Source: Ottelia alismoides
Taxonomy: Eukaryota > Streptophyta > Magnoliopsida > Alismatales > Hydrocharitaceae
NCBI GenBank assembly: GCA_037367405.1
Contig: JAZKJV010000148.1
Span: 1,240,001 to 1,304,000 of the forward strand
Reading direction: 5' to 3'
DNA length: 64,000 nt
Part shown: positions 9,383 through 20,500 of the stretch, piece by piece
How the letters are laid out: every line of letters begins with the position of its first letter
How positions within the stretch are numbered: position 1 is the first letter of the stretch
The notes under the pieces: generated by a model
Seen by the model: only the letters and a program-made list of their open reading frames with translations
The model's database searches: none
What the model was told of the DNA's origin: nothing
Translations under genes and position numbers: made by a program

Positions 9383-12300
9383 CTACTTGGAAATTATCCA
9401 TAGAAAACATTTCTTAGGTAAAGCTTTAGTGAAAATGTCTGCAAGCTGAAGATCCGTGGTGATGTGAGGAGTTTTAATCTTCCCAGTTCTGATAGCATCC
9501 GGAACAAAATGGCAATCAATTTTTATGTGCTTGGTTCTCTCATGGAACACAGGATTTATGGCAATGTAAGTAGTTGATTTGTTGTCATGGTGTAATGGAA
9601 TGGGCGTAGTGACCGCAATACCAAGTTCTTGTAGATAAGTTAACAACCACGTGATCTCACAAGTTGCTTGAGCCATTGCCCTGTAGTTTGCTTCTGCACT
9701 AGATTTGGATAAAACAATATGTTTCTTGCTTCTCCAAGTGACAAGATTTCCTCCAATCATCATAGCATATCCTGTAGTGGAACGTCGATCCTCTGGTGAA
9801 CTAGCATAGTCAGCATCAGCATATGCAATAACATCAGTATATCCGTTTGCCCTGTAAAAGAGACCATACCCTAGAAATTCCTTCAAATATCGTAGTATCT
9901 GAAGAATGTCTTACTAGAGACTATAATGAGGTCGCTCCATATGTTGGCTAGATCTGCTCACATAATAAGAGATATCTGGTCTCGTAAATGTGAGATCGAG
10001 AAGTTTGCCAACCAATCTCCAATAACAAGCAACACCTTTGAAGATAGGATAAGAGGACGTGGAGTGTTTCTTTGGATCTGTCGGAATACTTGAAGGCTTG
10101 CATCCAAATACCCCAGCTTCAGCAAGAATGCCCATGCAATATTTCCTTTGAGAGAGATGAAGACCTTCAGTAGTGCGCAGCACTACTATGCCAAAAAAGT
10201 AGCGTAATGGACCAAGGTCTTTACTGACAAACACTTTCTGGAGAAAAGTCTTGGTCTCTACGATCCCTTTCTCAGCATCACCTGTGACAACCATATCATC
10301 TACATAGACGGCCAGTATAACGGAACCACTTGTTTGTCTTCTAACAAATACAGAATAGTCAGAGTTTGTTCTCTGAAAGCAAAGAGTGATGATTTATGTA
10401 TTGAGCCAGTCAAACCATGCCCGTGGGCTTTGTTTTAGGCCATAGATTGCCTTACGAAGTCGACATACGTACTCTCCCTCAACCTCATACCCTGGAGGTT
10501 ACATCGTGACTTCTTCAACAAGATCTACATATAGAAAGGCATTTTTCATGTCTAGTTGGAAGATGGGACATACTTTGTTAGTGTCTATAGAAAGGATAGT
10601 TCTGATAAAGCCCATTCGTGCAACTGGTGAGAATGTCTCAAAGTAGTCTACGCCATATGTCTGCGTAAATCCTTTAGCCACAAGGCGAGCTTTAATCATT
10701 CAATGGACCTGTCAAGTGATTGTTTGGTCGTGAAAACCCATCTGCACGCCACAGGTCTAGCCCCTTTAGAGCAATGTACTAGATACCATGTCCCTCTTAA
10801 GATAAGAGCCTCCATCTCCTTATTCATGACCTGGTGCCAATCAGAATCATGTAAAGCACTGTGATGATCTCTTGGAATTGAAATGGTCATGAGGGCATCT
10901 GCATATCTTCTGTCAGTTGTTGATAAATTAACAATAGAGGTGAAATGAGACATAGAATAAAGTGTACATTGTCTCTTACTTCTGCATAGAGCAACGGGAA
11001 GCTCCTCAGGATCATCTGTAACAGTAGTGAAGCGGACAATTGAAGGTGACATATCATCCTACAATAAAGGCATAGGTAAGGGAACTGGTGGATTGCATTT
11101 TTGTTTTCGCTTGTAGACAATGGGTGGAGCTGGGAGATCAAGAGGAATATCAGTAACAGGTTGTGTGAAGAAACTTGTCTGTTCAAAAAAGGTCACATCT
11201 GCAGATATATAATATCGATGGTTGATTGGCTCATAGCACTTGTAACCTTTTTAAGTAATAGAATAACCAAGAAAAACACATTTTATTGCACAGGGGAGAG
11301 TTTATCAATAGGATGGAAGTTATGAACAAATGCAATACATCCAAAAATTCGTAGTGGGAGTGGGAAAGGCAACTCCTTTGGGTAGAGCAGTGAGAATGGA
11401 GTGGATCCTTTTAGGGATATAGATGGAACTCTGTTTATAAGATGGACAGCGGTCAAAACAGCATCCCCCAAGTAGGATTTGGGAACTTTCATCTGGGTGA
11501 GGTGGGATCAGGCAATATTTAACAGGTGTTTGAGTTTTCTTTCCGCGACCTGTTTTGTTGTGAAGTGTAAAGACATGAAGTTTGGTGAATAGTGCCCTGG
11601 GATGCAAAGAAAGTGGTTAAGTCGTGCTGAGTAAATTCCAACGCGTTATCTGATCGAAAAATCTGAATACCGGTGGAGAAAATATTCTTGACATAACGAA
11701 ATAAATTCTTAATAATACTGTTAATCTCTGATCGTTTTTTAACGGAGAGACCCGTAAAGAATGACGATAGTCATCAACAAAAACAACGAAGTACTTATGT
11801 CCACTTAGAGTACGGACTGGATAGGGTCCCCAAATATCACAATGGACTAATGAAAAAGGAACGTTGCGGTGAGGTTCTGAGCAAGCAGGGAAGGATGCTC
11901 GATGATGTTTCCCGAACTGACACGCCTCACATTCAAAGGGCTTGAGTGTCGAAAGTTCAGGGAACATTAACGAGAGAGATTTGGCAGATGGATGACCTAG
12001 GTGAAGATGTCAAAGAACGGGATCAGTAGATATAGATGCAGCACCAACAAAAGTAGAATCAAATGGGATATCAAGATAATATAAGTCGTTCTTTTCATGT
12101 CCCCCACCAAAAATTTGTTTCTTCCTGATGTCCTGAAAATAACAACAGAATTCGTCAAATATCGCATGACAATTAAGTTACTGAAATAACTTGTGAACAG
12201 ATAAGAGATTAAGCGGGAAATCAGGAGCGCAGTGCACACCAGTGAGACGGAGTTTGGAGGAGAACTCCATAGTCCCTACAGAAGTTATAAGGGAATGTAC

Positions 12301-13485
12301 TCCATTAGCAACCCGAACAGTTCTCACAACAGAGGAAGGATGTGTAGAAGTGAGAAGACTACCTTCTCCCTTCAGATGAGTAGATACACCAGAATAAATA
12401 ATCCATGCAGGGCTGGATGCAGAGGCAACATTTGCAACAGTACCTGAAATAGTAGCTAGATTTGCAGTTGGAGCAGAGGTACTAGTATCGCCGGCCGAAC
12501 TCTGTAATAGATGACGTAGACGAGCATACTCAGACGCAGTGAAGGATGTCTAGCTATCACCATAGGCATTGTTGGCATTAGTAGGCATCCCAAACGTTGC
12601 TCAACATCGTTCAGAGGGATGATTCCAGCGTCCGCACTGAGGGCAAGTTGGATAGTGAGCGTTTGCAGGATCCCGTCTGCGTCTACGTCTGAAGTCACAT
12701 CCACGTCTAGCATCCTAACCACGACCACGACTAATGTTGCGGTCACGTCCTCCTTGGTAGTTGGGTTGTCCTCTAGCAATATGGGCAGTAGACTATGTAG
12801 ATAACCGAGTAGAGGGAGAATCAAGTTCATGTAGTCGACCATATATGGTCTCAAGAGTAGGTAGTGCAGCAACAGTCAGAAACTGGTCTTTTACAAACTT
12901 GTATCGCGGATGAAGTCCTGATAGAAAACGATATACTTGTCATTCGGCTTGTTCACCAATATGTTTATCACAGCAAGCAGGTTGAAAAATAAGGAGCTCC
13001 TCAAATAGGCATGTGAGAAGTCTGTAGTACTCGACTAGAGATGTGTCACCTTGATTTATTGACCAAATCCTTGTGTAGATGTCTGAAAGTCTGGATTTGG
13101 TTTTCTTTCGGGACTAGGTATTCTCAAGGCTCTCCCACATCGCTTTTTGCAGTTTCCTTGTAAAGAATGTTGGAGGCTATATTCGAGTCGACACTATTGG
13201 TCAACCAAGTAATCACTTGGCAGTTATCAATGTACCAAGTTTCTTAGTGTCTTTCCGTCTCCTTGGGCGCGTCTTTTGTAAGAACATAGATCTTTCGCTA
13301 ACCATGATAAATACTTTGAATGATCTAGACCATAGAACATAGTTTTTGGAACCCTTTAGTTTAATAGATGTGCCATGTATCATCATAGAAGGAGTAGGGT
13401 ACAAGGCCTTAGGTTCCGTAGATGCCATGGAGGTCGCAAAAGTTAAGACAAGGAAGAATGATCTAGATAGTCCTTGTAGTCTCAC
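9383..13485 (-). pseudogene. Copia element 3 gag-pol remnant
   Basis: Fragments in Copia order when read leftward: gag at 13485-13213 (KNYVLWSRSFKVF), zinc knuckle CPQCGRWNHPSERC near 12645-12604, pre-integrase and integrase at about 11967-11283 (CEACQFGKHHRASFP, DIWGP, YLGDAVLTAVHLINR), reverse transcriptase at 11052-9914 ([32 protein letters not shown] near 10300; RYFFGI), and RNase H at 9886-9383 (ADADYASSPEDRRSTTGY, SKSSAEANYRAMAQ). At least seven stops or frame changes separate them. It is inactive. Confidence 0.9.
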
Positions 13486-13489
13486 ACAT

Positions 13490-14240
13490 CATGTAAATCT
13501 AGCAAGACATCAATTCAGCACTCTTGGAAGAAATAGGCAGAGTGCAAGAGTGGCGGAAATTGATTGTTGTGCGCGTAGATTGGATGGCGCTTCTTGTGGC
13601 AGAGCCAGCTACGGGTGTGAGGCAAAACCTAGCAGTAGCAGTTAGGGGCAGCAGAAGGGTGGTAGTCTGGAGCCCTAAGTTGCTAGGGCGGCAGAACCCG
13701 TTGGGTGTGGAGGAAGCCCCACGCACAGGAGAACCAGAAGAACCAGAAGACCCACACACAAGAGCCCGCTAGGCGCGGAAGGAAGGGACGTGCAGGAGGA
13801 GGCCGCTAGGCGCAGGAGGAAGTCCTACGCACAGGACTCGCAGTACGCGAGATCGAGAGGAGCCCACTAGGCACGATCGAGAGGAAGGCACGCGCAATCG
13901 AGATCAGGATCAGGAGGCGAGATCGAGAGGAAGGCAAATGCGAGAGGAAACGGGAAGGTGCTTCACGCACTAGGATGTGCGCCAGGACCAGCACTAGGGT
14001 ACGCACTAGGGCAGGCCGGAAGATGCTTGACGCGCGAATTCCTTCGTACAAGATGGGAGGAAGACTCAAGGATCCGGGAGATGGTGAGAGGCTTCTCGTG
14101 CGCAGGGAGAGGATTCAGAATGGCAATAGGCGTGGAGATGCTGCACAAGGCGGCACGGGGCCGCCCAAATCTTGGCGGCGCAGGGGCTAGTTGGTGGGGA
14201 AGAGGGGAGAATTTGGTCAAAACACCGGTCTAGGACGGCT
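13490..14240 (-). other. GC-rich leader region of Copia element 3
   Basis: Purine-rich leader between gag and primer site, with recurring CTAGGCGC / GCGAGATCGAGAGG units near 13760-13960. Open frames on both strands reflect this repetition. No host gene was recognised. Confidence 0.55.
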
Positions 14241-14252
14241 GTTCTGATACCA
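14241..14252 (-). promoter_or_regulatory. Primer binding site of Copia element 3
   Basis: Minus strand TGGTATCAGAAC, adjacent to the LTR. It is the initiator tRNA-Met site with one change from TGGTATCAGAGC. Confidence 0.8.
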
Positions 14253-14405
14253 CGTTGAGAGGCATGAGAGAATGAAAGTTCTTGTTTTATTCTAGAGGTC
14301 TAGGGGTCCTTATATAGGACAAAATCCTAGACATCTCAAAAACAGAAAAAATGCATAAATACCTCTAGTGGGGTTACAAAGAAATGTTACTAATAGTTAC
14401 TAACA
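14253..14405 (-). repeat. 5' LTR of Copia element 3
   Basis: About 153 bp, starting TGTTAGTAAC on the minus strand and ending CTCTCAACG, where the last base of the usual CA end has changed. It aligns along its length with 9206-9345 but with many substitutions and small indels. Confidence 0.85.
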
Positions 14406-15200
14406 CATGATTCTCAAACATTAGAAAGAGATCTAGATCACCTCGATCATATTAATCATTAAATCATCAAGATATCAGGGTCACCTTGATCATTATAAAC
14501 ATTCAATAAAGACAATGATTAGATCAGAGACTCGTCATCTATATTACCAAGATCAATCAATCACGATTTATAAATTAAAAAAGGGGAGATAGCTTAAATA
14601 TGGATCATATAATTTATGTATAAAAAATGATAAATATGGGTAATGAAGGAAGGACGAATAGTCTGGGGATTTACATATCGAATAACTTGAAAATTTGTCT
14701 GCAAGTAGCTCATTAAAATTATATTGCCAAACATTAATTATTTGCTTTCTTTTGAAGCCACTAAATTTCTCTTATTTCTAATTAAGTAGATTTAATCAAC
14801 ATTTGTTGACGTTCTGTTCTCCCTAGTGCATGGATTGCAGGAAAACACATGCATTGTGGTATTAGGAGAGTTGAACGTAAGCTTCCGCAGTAAATCATAT
14901 CAGGTACGCATGTTATAGTTTTTGTTCAGGATATTATAAATGGTGTTCTTTCTCTTCTGCTACAATTTGGGATGTACGAACATTACGCGGTTCTTTTGTT
15001 ACATGTTAAATGTTATGGAAATTTATGCAATATAATTGACGACATATTGTAGTTCTGTGGCTTGTTAGTTAAATGTGAATATCACTCGTAAACGCGAAAA
15101 ATTTTCCCTAATTTTCAATACTCTAATCCAATATGTAGAGAACATGATACTACGAGTGGTATGTAAACGGGTATCCCGGATCCGCCGGAGCGGGCCTCAC
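14406..15200. other. AT-rich stretch, nothing recognised
   Basis: No coding signature or element ends were found on either strand. It would be part of PRMT6 intron 5 if the gene continues to the left. Confidence 0.4.
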
Positions 15201-16183
15201 AAAGGAGTCGTTCGCCCCTCATGGAAAGGATCATCTCCAAGCCCTCGCCAGGTCGTATAACGGAGCAGCAAACCTCCAGCACCTCGTTGATGTGGCCAAG
15301 TGTCCCCCCATCACCTCAGCTCTCCGGCATCACAATGAAACCACAGCCACCGACACTTTCCAAGTCGAATCCAGAACCTCAACATTATTTTCCATGAAGC
15401 AGGGCCTCCTCTAGATAATAAGGCTCCTCGAATCCGACAACAAACCACCCTCCCGTATCGCTGCAAAGGCCTCCTTCGCCCCCCCCCCCCCAATCGATAG
15501 CCCCCTGACCCATAAAAATCCCTTATGCAACCATTTTGAATCAATATGTGCCCCATCCGCCCTGACAGAATCCACACTCTCCTTTATCCTTCGCATAATC
15601 TCAGCATGACCATCACCAATAACAAGGCCATCCAAGGGGATTCCCTCTGTCGCCCCTCATACAACCGTTACAACAAAGAGACCCACGCAACATGCCCTCC
15701 GTCGCTACCACTGATGTCACAATCGGAGTCTTCACAGTCACATCCCTCACCTTCATCGGAGGCCCTGAGCCCATCGAAGCGCCCACTCGCCTCAACCAGA
15801 CCCCTTTCACAATGCATTCCCTCCGCCTGTGACCCGGACGATCGTAGTGAAAGCATAGAGAGCACCGTGGAGTTGTAATCCATGGAGTGGTGATCGACCG
15901 CGTCGCAGCGGAAACACCAAGGTTTCGCATTGCCCTTCGACAGCAACGGCCTCTTTTTCCATTTCAACGAGCTTTGCATACCCTCCCCAATGAGCTCCTC
16001 CATCTCAACATCACCCACGACCACATCTCCCTCAGCCCCGATGGTGGTGGCCCTCCGTTCTCCCTCACCGACAGCCGTAGAACCGACAGCGTCGCTCCTG
16101 CTCTCACTCTCCATCCCCAAATCACGTATCGTTTCCCACTTGTGGATATATTTACCAAGGTGATTCAAAAAAACGTACATCAT
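15200..16183 (-). pseudogene. LINE ORF1-like remnant with zinc knuckles
   Basis: On the minus strand, frames at 16183-15668 and 15930-15613 overlap and together carry two knuckle-like blocks, CFRCDAVDHHSMD and CSLCFHYDRPGHRRREC, separated by a frame change. A further frame follows at 15635-15411. Tandem knuckles in this arrangement resemble ORF1 of the L1-type LINE at 27567-29201 ([14 protein letters not shown] then [14 protein letters not shown]). No endonuclease or reverse transcriptase is attached and no ends were found, so the assignment is tentative. Confidence 0.5.
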
Positions 16184-17527
16184 TGTTGACTTTCAAGTTG
16201 AGCATGATCAATAAATATGCTCCGAGTGCTGAGGTTATTGACTTAATTTAGTTTTCTATTAGTGTTTATTTTCATTTTCTCTAAATCTATCTCTAGTCCT
16301 TCAGAGACTAGTATCTAATTGCTACCTCTTGGATTCTAGTGTTTCACATTGTATGAGAAACCCTACATCATGAATATTCCATTGCACTCTCATCTTTTCT
16401 CCACATGAACACAGTGAAACTATTATATGAAGGAATCTACAATCAATTGCATTAGTAAGGATAGTATAAAGAAGCTAACCGCACATTTCTAATCCAGGAA
16501 TCCACCCAAACCCATATCCAACCATTCGAAATGCTAATTTCGGGCAAGCAGTAGAAAGACCTTCATGAATATGCACAAAAATATCCGACTTGCCACCTGA
16601 ACTGAAAGATTACGACCTTCTCCTTGTCCCCCCGCAAAGGGTAAATAACTAGTAAACCAACTCCTAACCAAAAGAGGAAAGATTGGCCCTTCCAATTTGT
16701 CTTTATCTTAAAAACAAAATCTTTGATTGATCTCAAAAAAAAAATCCTTAATTGAAAAGATAGATTACTTCATCCAAGTTCTCTGGCTTGAATGAAAACA
16801 TGGTAACACTGGGGAATTTACCACAATCTAACTAAACCTGATGAAATGACATTGAGGTTTGAGATGAAGATACTTTCGAAGAGAAGAGCAAGGTTTCATA
16901 GATGAGAAGTCGGCTTAGTTGTTAAATAAAGAAATTAGGACGTCCATCAATAAGAATCCACTGATAATGCCAAGAGGCCCAACAGAAAAGCCCCCGCTAT
17001 TTTCACTCTGATTGTATTTGCATTTGGCATTTTCAACATTCCACTATCTAAGCAGACCATACTATTAGCTAGTGAAAGATCTGGGTGAAACCGTGAAAGT
17101 AAGTATGGAAAGGGCTATGGCGAAACAAAATGGGAAAAAAAACTTGGCCCACTGGAATCAGGATAGAGATGTTTGCCAGTATAAATTCATGTATAAGTGC
17201 ATTCAAATATAATTTAGCACAAAGTACTAAAAGCAACAAAAAGTAAAGATCAACGCCAACATTAAGAAACACCTGCCACTATTAAAGAACATCAAGAAAC
17301 ACCATGAGCAGATCCGAAGATCACGGTACCAAATAATTTACTCTTTTCTGATATGGTGATAGAAATCACCATCAGCTGAAGAAAAAAGTATTCATGTTAT
17401 ATATTCAAAGGTTGATGCTCTATTACTAGTTACTAAAAAACAATCACTGCCCAATATGATGCAAAACAAAATTACTGCTCAAAGCAATAAAAGAAAAATA
17501 AGATTATTTTTTCTTCCTGAGTATTAC
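16184..17527. other. Non-coding, presumed PRMT6 intron 5
   Basis: AT-rich, with no element ends or protein similarity seen. The exon expected next in PRMT6 (the region with the acidic double-E loop, usually SEWMGYML) was looked for on the minus strand and not found. Confidence 0.5.
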
Positions 17528-17593
17528 CTCCACTCGACCATGCAACACGATAACTTTACCAGACAAATTGTTGGCTTTAACGACTTGGCTAGC
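17528..17593 (-). CDS. PRMT6: PRMT6 exon 5 (22 codons)
   Basis: Encodes [20 protein letters not shown] plus VE, the conserved strand and turn after the SAM acidic residue. The acceptor is TTGCCAG before GCT and the donor is GAG followed by GTAATAC. It lies 9,046 bp from exon 4 and is the last exon visible. Confidence 0.9.
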
Positions 17594-20500
17594 CTGGCAA
17601 GAGATTATAGGCAAATTAATCACAACAAAGACTTCTTCAAATATATTTTTTTAGCCAAGAAACTTCTTGAAATATGACAAGTAATATTAAGAGTAGTGGG
17701 GCAAATATAAGTGTGTGTGTGTGTTATGTATGACTAAGAATGATTGTATGCAAAGTTTATACCTAAGGAAGACCCATGATCTCCCAAGTCCACCCCACTC
17801 CGAAGCCTTGAAATGAATGCTTAAATAAACCCAAAATGAAATGTATTTGATCACTTGAACTGGTACGACCAAAAAACCAACCGCCCCATCATCATTCGTT
17901 CCACCCCTAGCGTAGCCATTACCCCTCTATGGCCACCATCCCAGTTGTCAAGGCCATCACCTTGCCTTCCCACGACACTGCCAACACTGCAACCATTTTC
18001 CAACTTTATTCGTGATCCCGGACAGTCGTCAGAGGATTCTCTCCAATGCTGTAAGGTCTCGTCTTTTTTAATCATCGTATCAGTAGGCAATCATTTGGAA
18101 CTAATTTGTATCCAGTGTTGCAGTAAGCTTTCCCACAAGATATCAAAATAAATCAAACTATATTTCTCCCATTGGTTACAGCTGCGGGACTTTACGCCAG
18201 GGTTTGAGGTTTCACGAAATTTCAGCTTCAATGGGACCGCTCTTTCGAAACTAACCTATATATCGACTTTCTCATATTTTGGGTGAGATGTACTGAAATC
18301 TCGGCGAAATATCATCATATCTCGATATCTCACCCGAGATGAGGAATCTTCCTTTAAAAAATGCCCAGGGCATTTCAAAGTCATTCTACCGATGCGCTCT
18401 TACTTGGGTTGCTACTTCTTCTCCAACGTCATTTTCTTCCCTCTTCTTGAGGTATACTCAAATCTTCTTTAATTAATATATAAGAGATGATTTTTTTAAG
18501 GTAATTGTTCCATTCATGTTGATATCGTATATTGCGGAGCTTTTTTGGTAGATTTTGAATATTTTGTGAAATTTATGGAATACAAATTTGGGACTTTTGC
18601 GTTTTTTATGAATCATGATGAGTTTTCAAAGGATAAACTCGGATCTAATGTTTAACAAATAGGAAACAAGATTTCAAAAATTTTGTAAGATATATAAAGG
18701 AGAAATTTGGGGGTTTTGTGTTTTATAGTGGAATCATGATGAGTTTTCGAATGAGAAACTCGAATCTCAAGTTCAAAACTTAGAAAACAAGATTTCAAAA
18801 AAATGATAATTAAATTTATTAATTGATTAATTCTGAACATCGAACATTAAATCTATGCATTATTTATATGTTTTGTCTCTTACAAGGTTTTTCTCGAAAT
18901 TCTTCCCTTCAACTCTAGATCTAAGATACTTTTACTTACAAATCAGAACATAGAAATCTATATACTACTTTAAATACTAAGTATACACGACTTTGCGCAT
19001 ATTAAGTATTAGAAAATTATAAATATATTAAATCTGAAAATTAAAACTAAAACTAAGTAGCAAATATTTATATGTTCTCATTGTATGCCTCGTGAATGGT
19101 TATTTTGCAATTTCATCACATGTTTCAGTAATCATCATCGTGGGCTCACATTCCGAATCGAGATCTAATAGTTATGAATATTAGAGGGAATTCCGCAGGA
19201 ACATTTATTGGAGGTATGCCACCGGTCCTAATGGCAGTAAAGTCATACCATAATGCAATTTATGTGGGAAGATGTTGGGAGGAGGTGGATTATGAAGCTA
19301 AAGCAACATCGTGTTGGCAACAACAAGAATATTGCCAAGTGCACTTGTCCAAAAGATGTGAGGGACATGGTGAAGGCTAGCATGGACGGGAAGAAGAACA
19401 AGGATACATAGAGGGCAAAGAGAGATGAATAATTCAAGGAGTTCGCATTCAAGAAAGAGTTCAATGTCCACTCTGTTTCAGACAACAACGACTTTGTCTA
19501 CCCCGCTAATATTCAACTTGCAGCGGAGAGAAGGGCATACAGGAGGACAACAAAGGGGAAGGGGATGGAACCCTTATTGACGAGGTGTGGATCCATGCAA
19601 TAAAAGCCAAGCAAGGATCCGAGGTAGAAGACAAGGAAAGGCATGTTCACCAATGCACGGGAAAGGGGGCAAGGCCATCAGTAAGGTCTTTTTGGGAAAG
19701 ATTTCCAGCGAACGTTGCTAGCAGGCCATTTTTACAACATGTTATCGACGAGATCATTGCAGTAGGAATGGGAGTGAAGGCCCCCGCATCCTACTAGATA
19801 ATGCACAAGTATCTCGAGATGGAGAAGGATGAGATGAGCAAGTAAGTCACTGAGCTGAAGAGGTGGCCAGAGTAAGAGGTGATGCGGATGTGTGATGAGT
19901 ACACGAGCTACACGAGGAAGCATATCATCAACTTCCTCGTTTACTATGATGGAAAGATAATTTTCTTGAAATCCGTCGATGCTTCTGCTCATGTAAAGGA
20001 CCACAAGTACTCATTGAAGTTGAAGGCAAGGATGTTGGGAAGGAGAATTTGTTCTAGATTATCATAGACAATGGTAGCAACTTCAAGAAAGATGGTGAAA
20101 CAATAATGAATTCTAGCGGTTACAGTATCTTCTAGACATTGTGTGCTACACATTATATTGATTTGATTCTAAAGGACTTCAGCAAGAGGAAGTATGTCTC
20201 AAAGGCGGTGGAACAAGTGCAGACGATCACCATTTTCATTTACAACCACTCCATAGTGTTGGCTTTGATGAGGCGAATGTGCAATGGTGAATTGTTGAGG
20301 CATATTATCACATGCTTTGCAACTAATTTTAAAGCATTGCAAAGCTTTGAACAATACAAGACAGGATTGAGATCCATGTGTTGCCAAAGTGAACGGTTCG
20401 AGATACCAGAAGCTCAGACGAAAGGAGGGAGGAAAGTGGAGACACTGATAAATGATCTTCACTTCTAGGATGGCGTGACACAAGTCACGAAGATAATGGA

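Larger units (their letters stand above)
9206..14405 (-). mobile_element. Old Ty1/Copia element 3, both LTRs present
   Basis: Minus-strand order: 5' LTR (14405-14253), primer site, long leader, gag, CCHC, protease, integrase, reverse transcriptase, RNase H, polypurine tract (complement of 9346-9353), 3' LTR (9345-9206). The frame is broken many times and the LTRs differ at many sites, so it is much older than the 3841 element. Target duplications are uncertain: cacat occurs at 9201-9205 and at 14404-14408, but the second overlaps the apparent LTR end. Confidence 0.9.

Noticed and set aside
13346..14233. Plus-strand open frames that could suggest a host gene
   Set aside because: They are antisense to the leader and gag of Copia element 3 and follow its repetitive composition.
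9201..14408. cacat at both edges of Copia element 3 as its target duplication
   Set aside because: The right copy (14404-14408) overlaps the last two bases of an LTR ending CTAACA. The LTR end and the duplication cannot both be right, so it was not asserted.
17851..18151. Possible extra PRMT6 exon next to exon 5
   Set aside because: Neither strand gives PRMT-like residues. Exons 4 and 5 already join without a gap in the protein.
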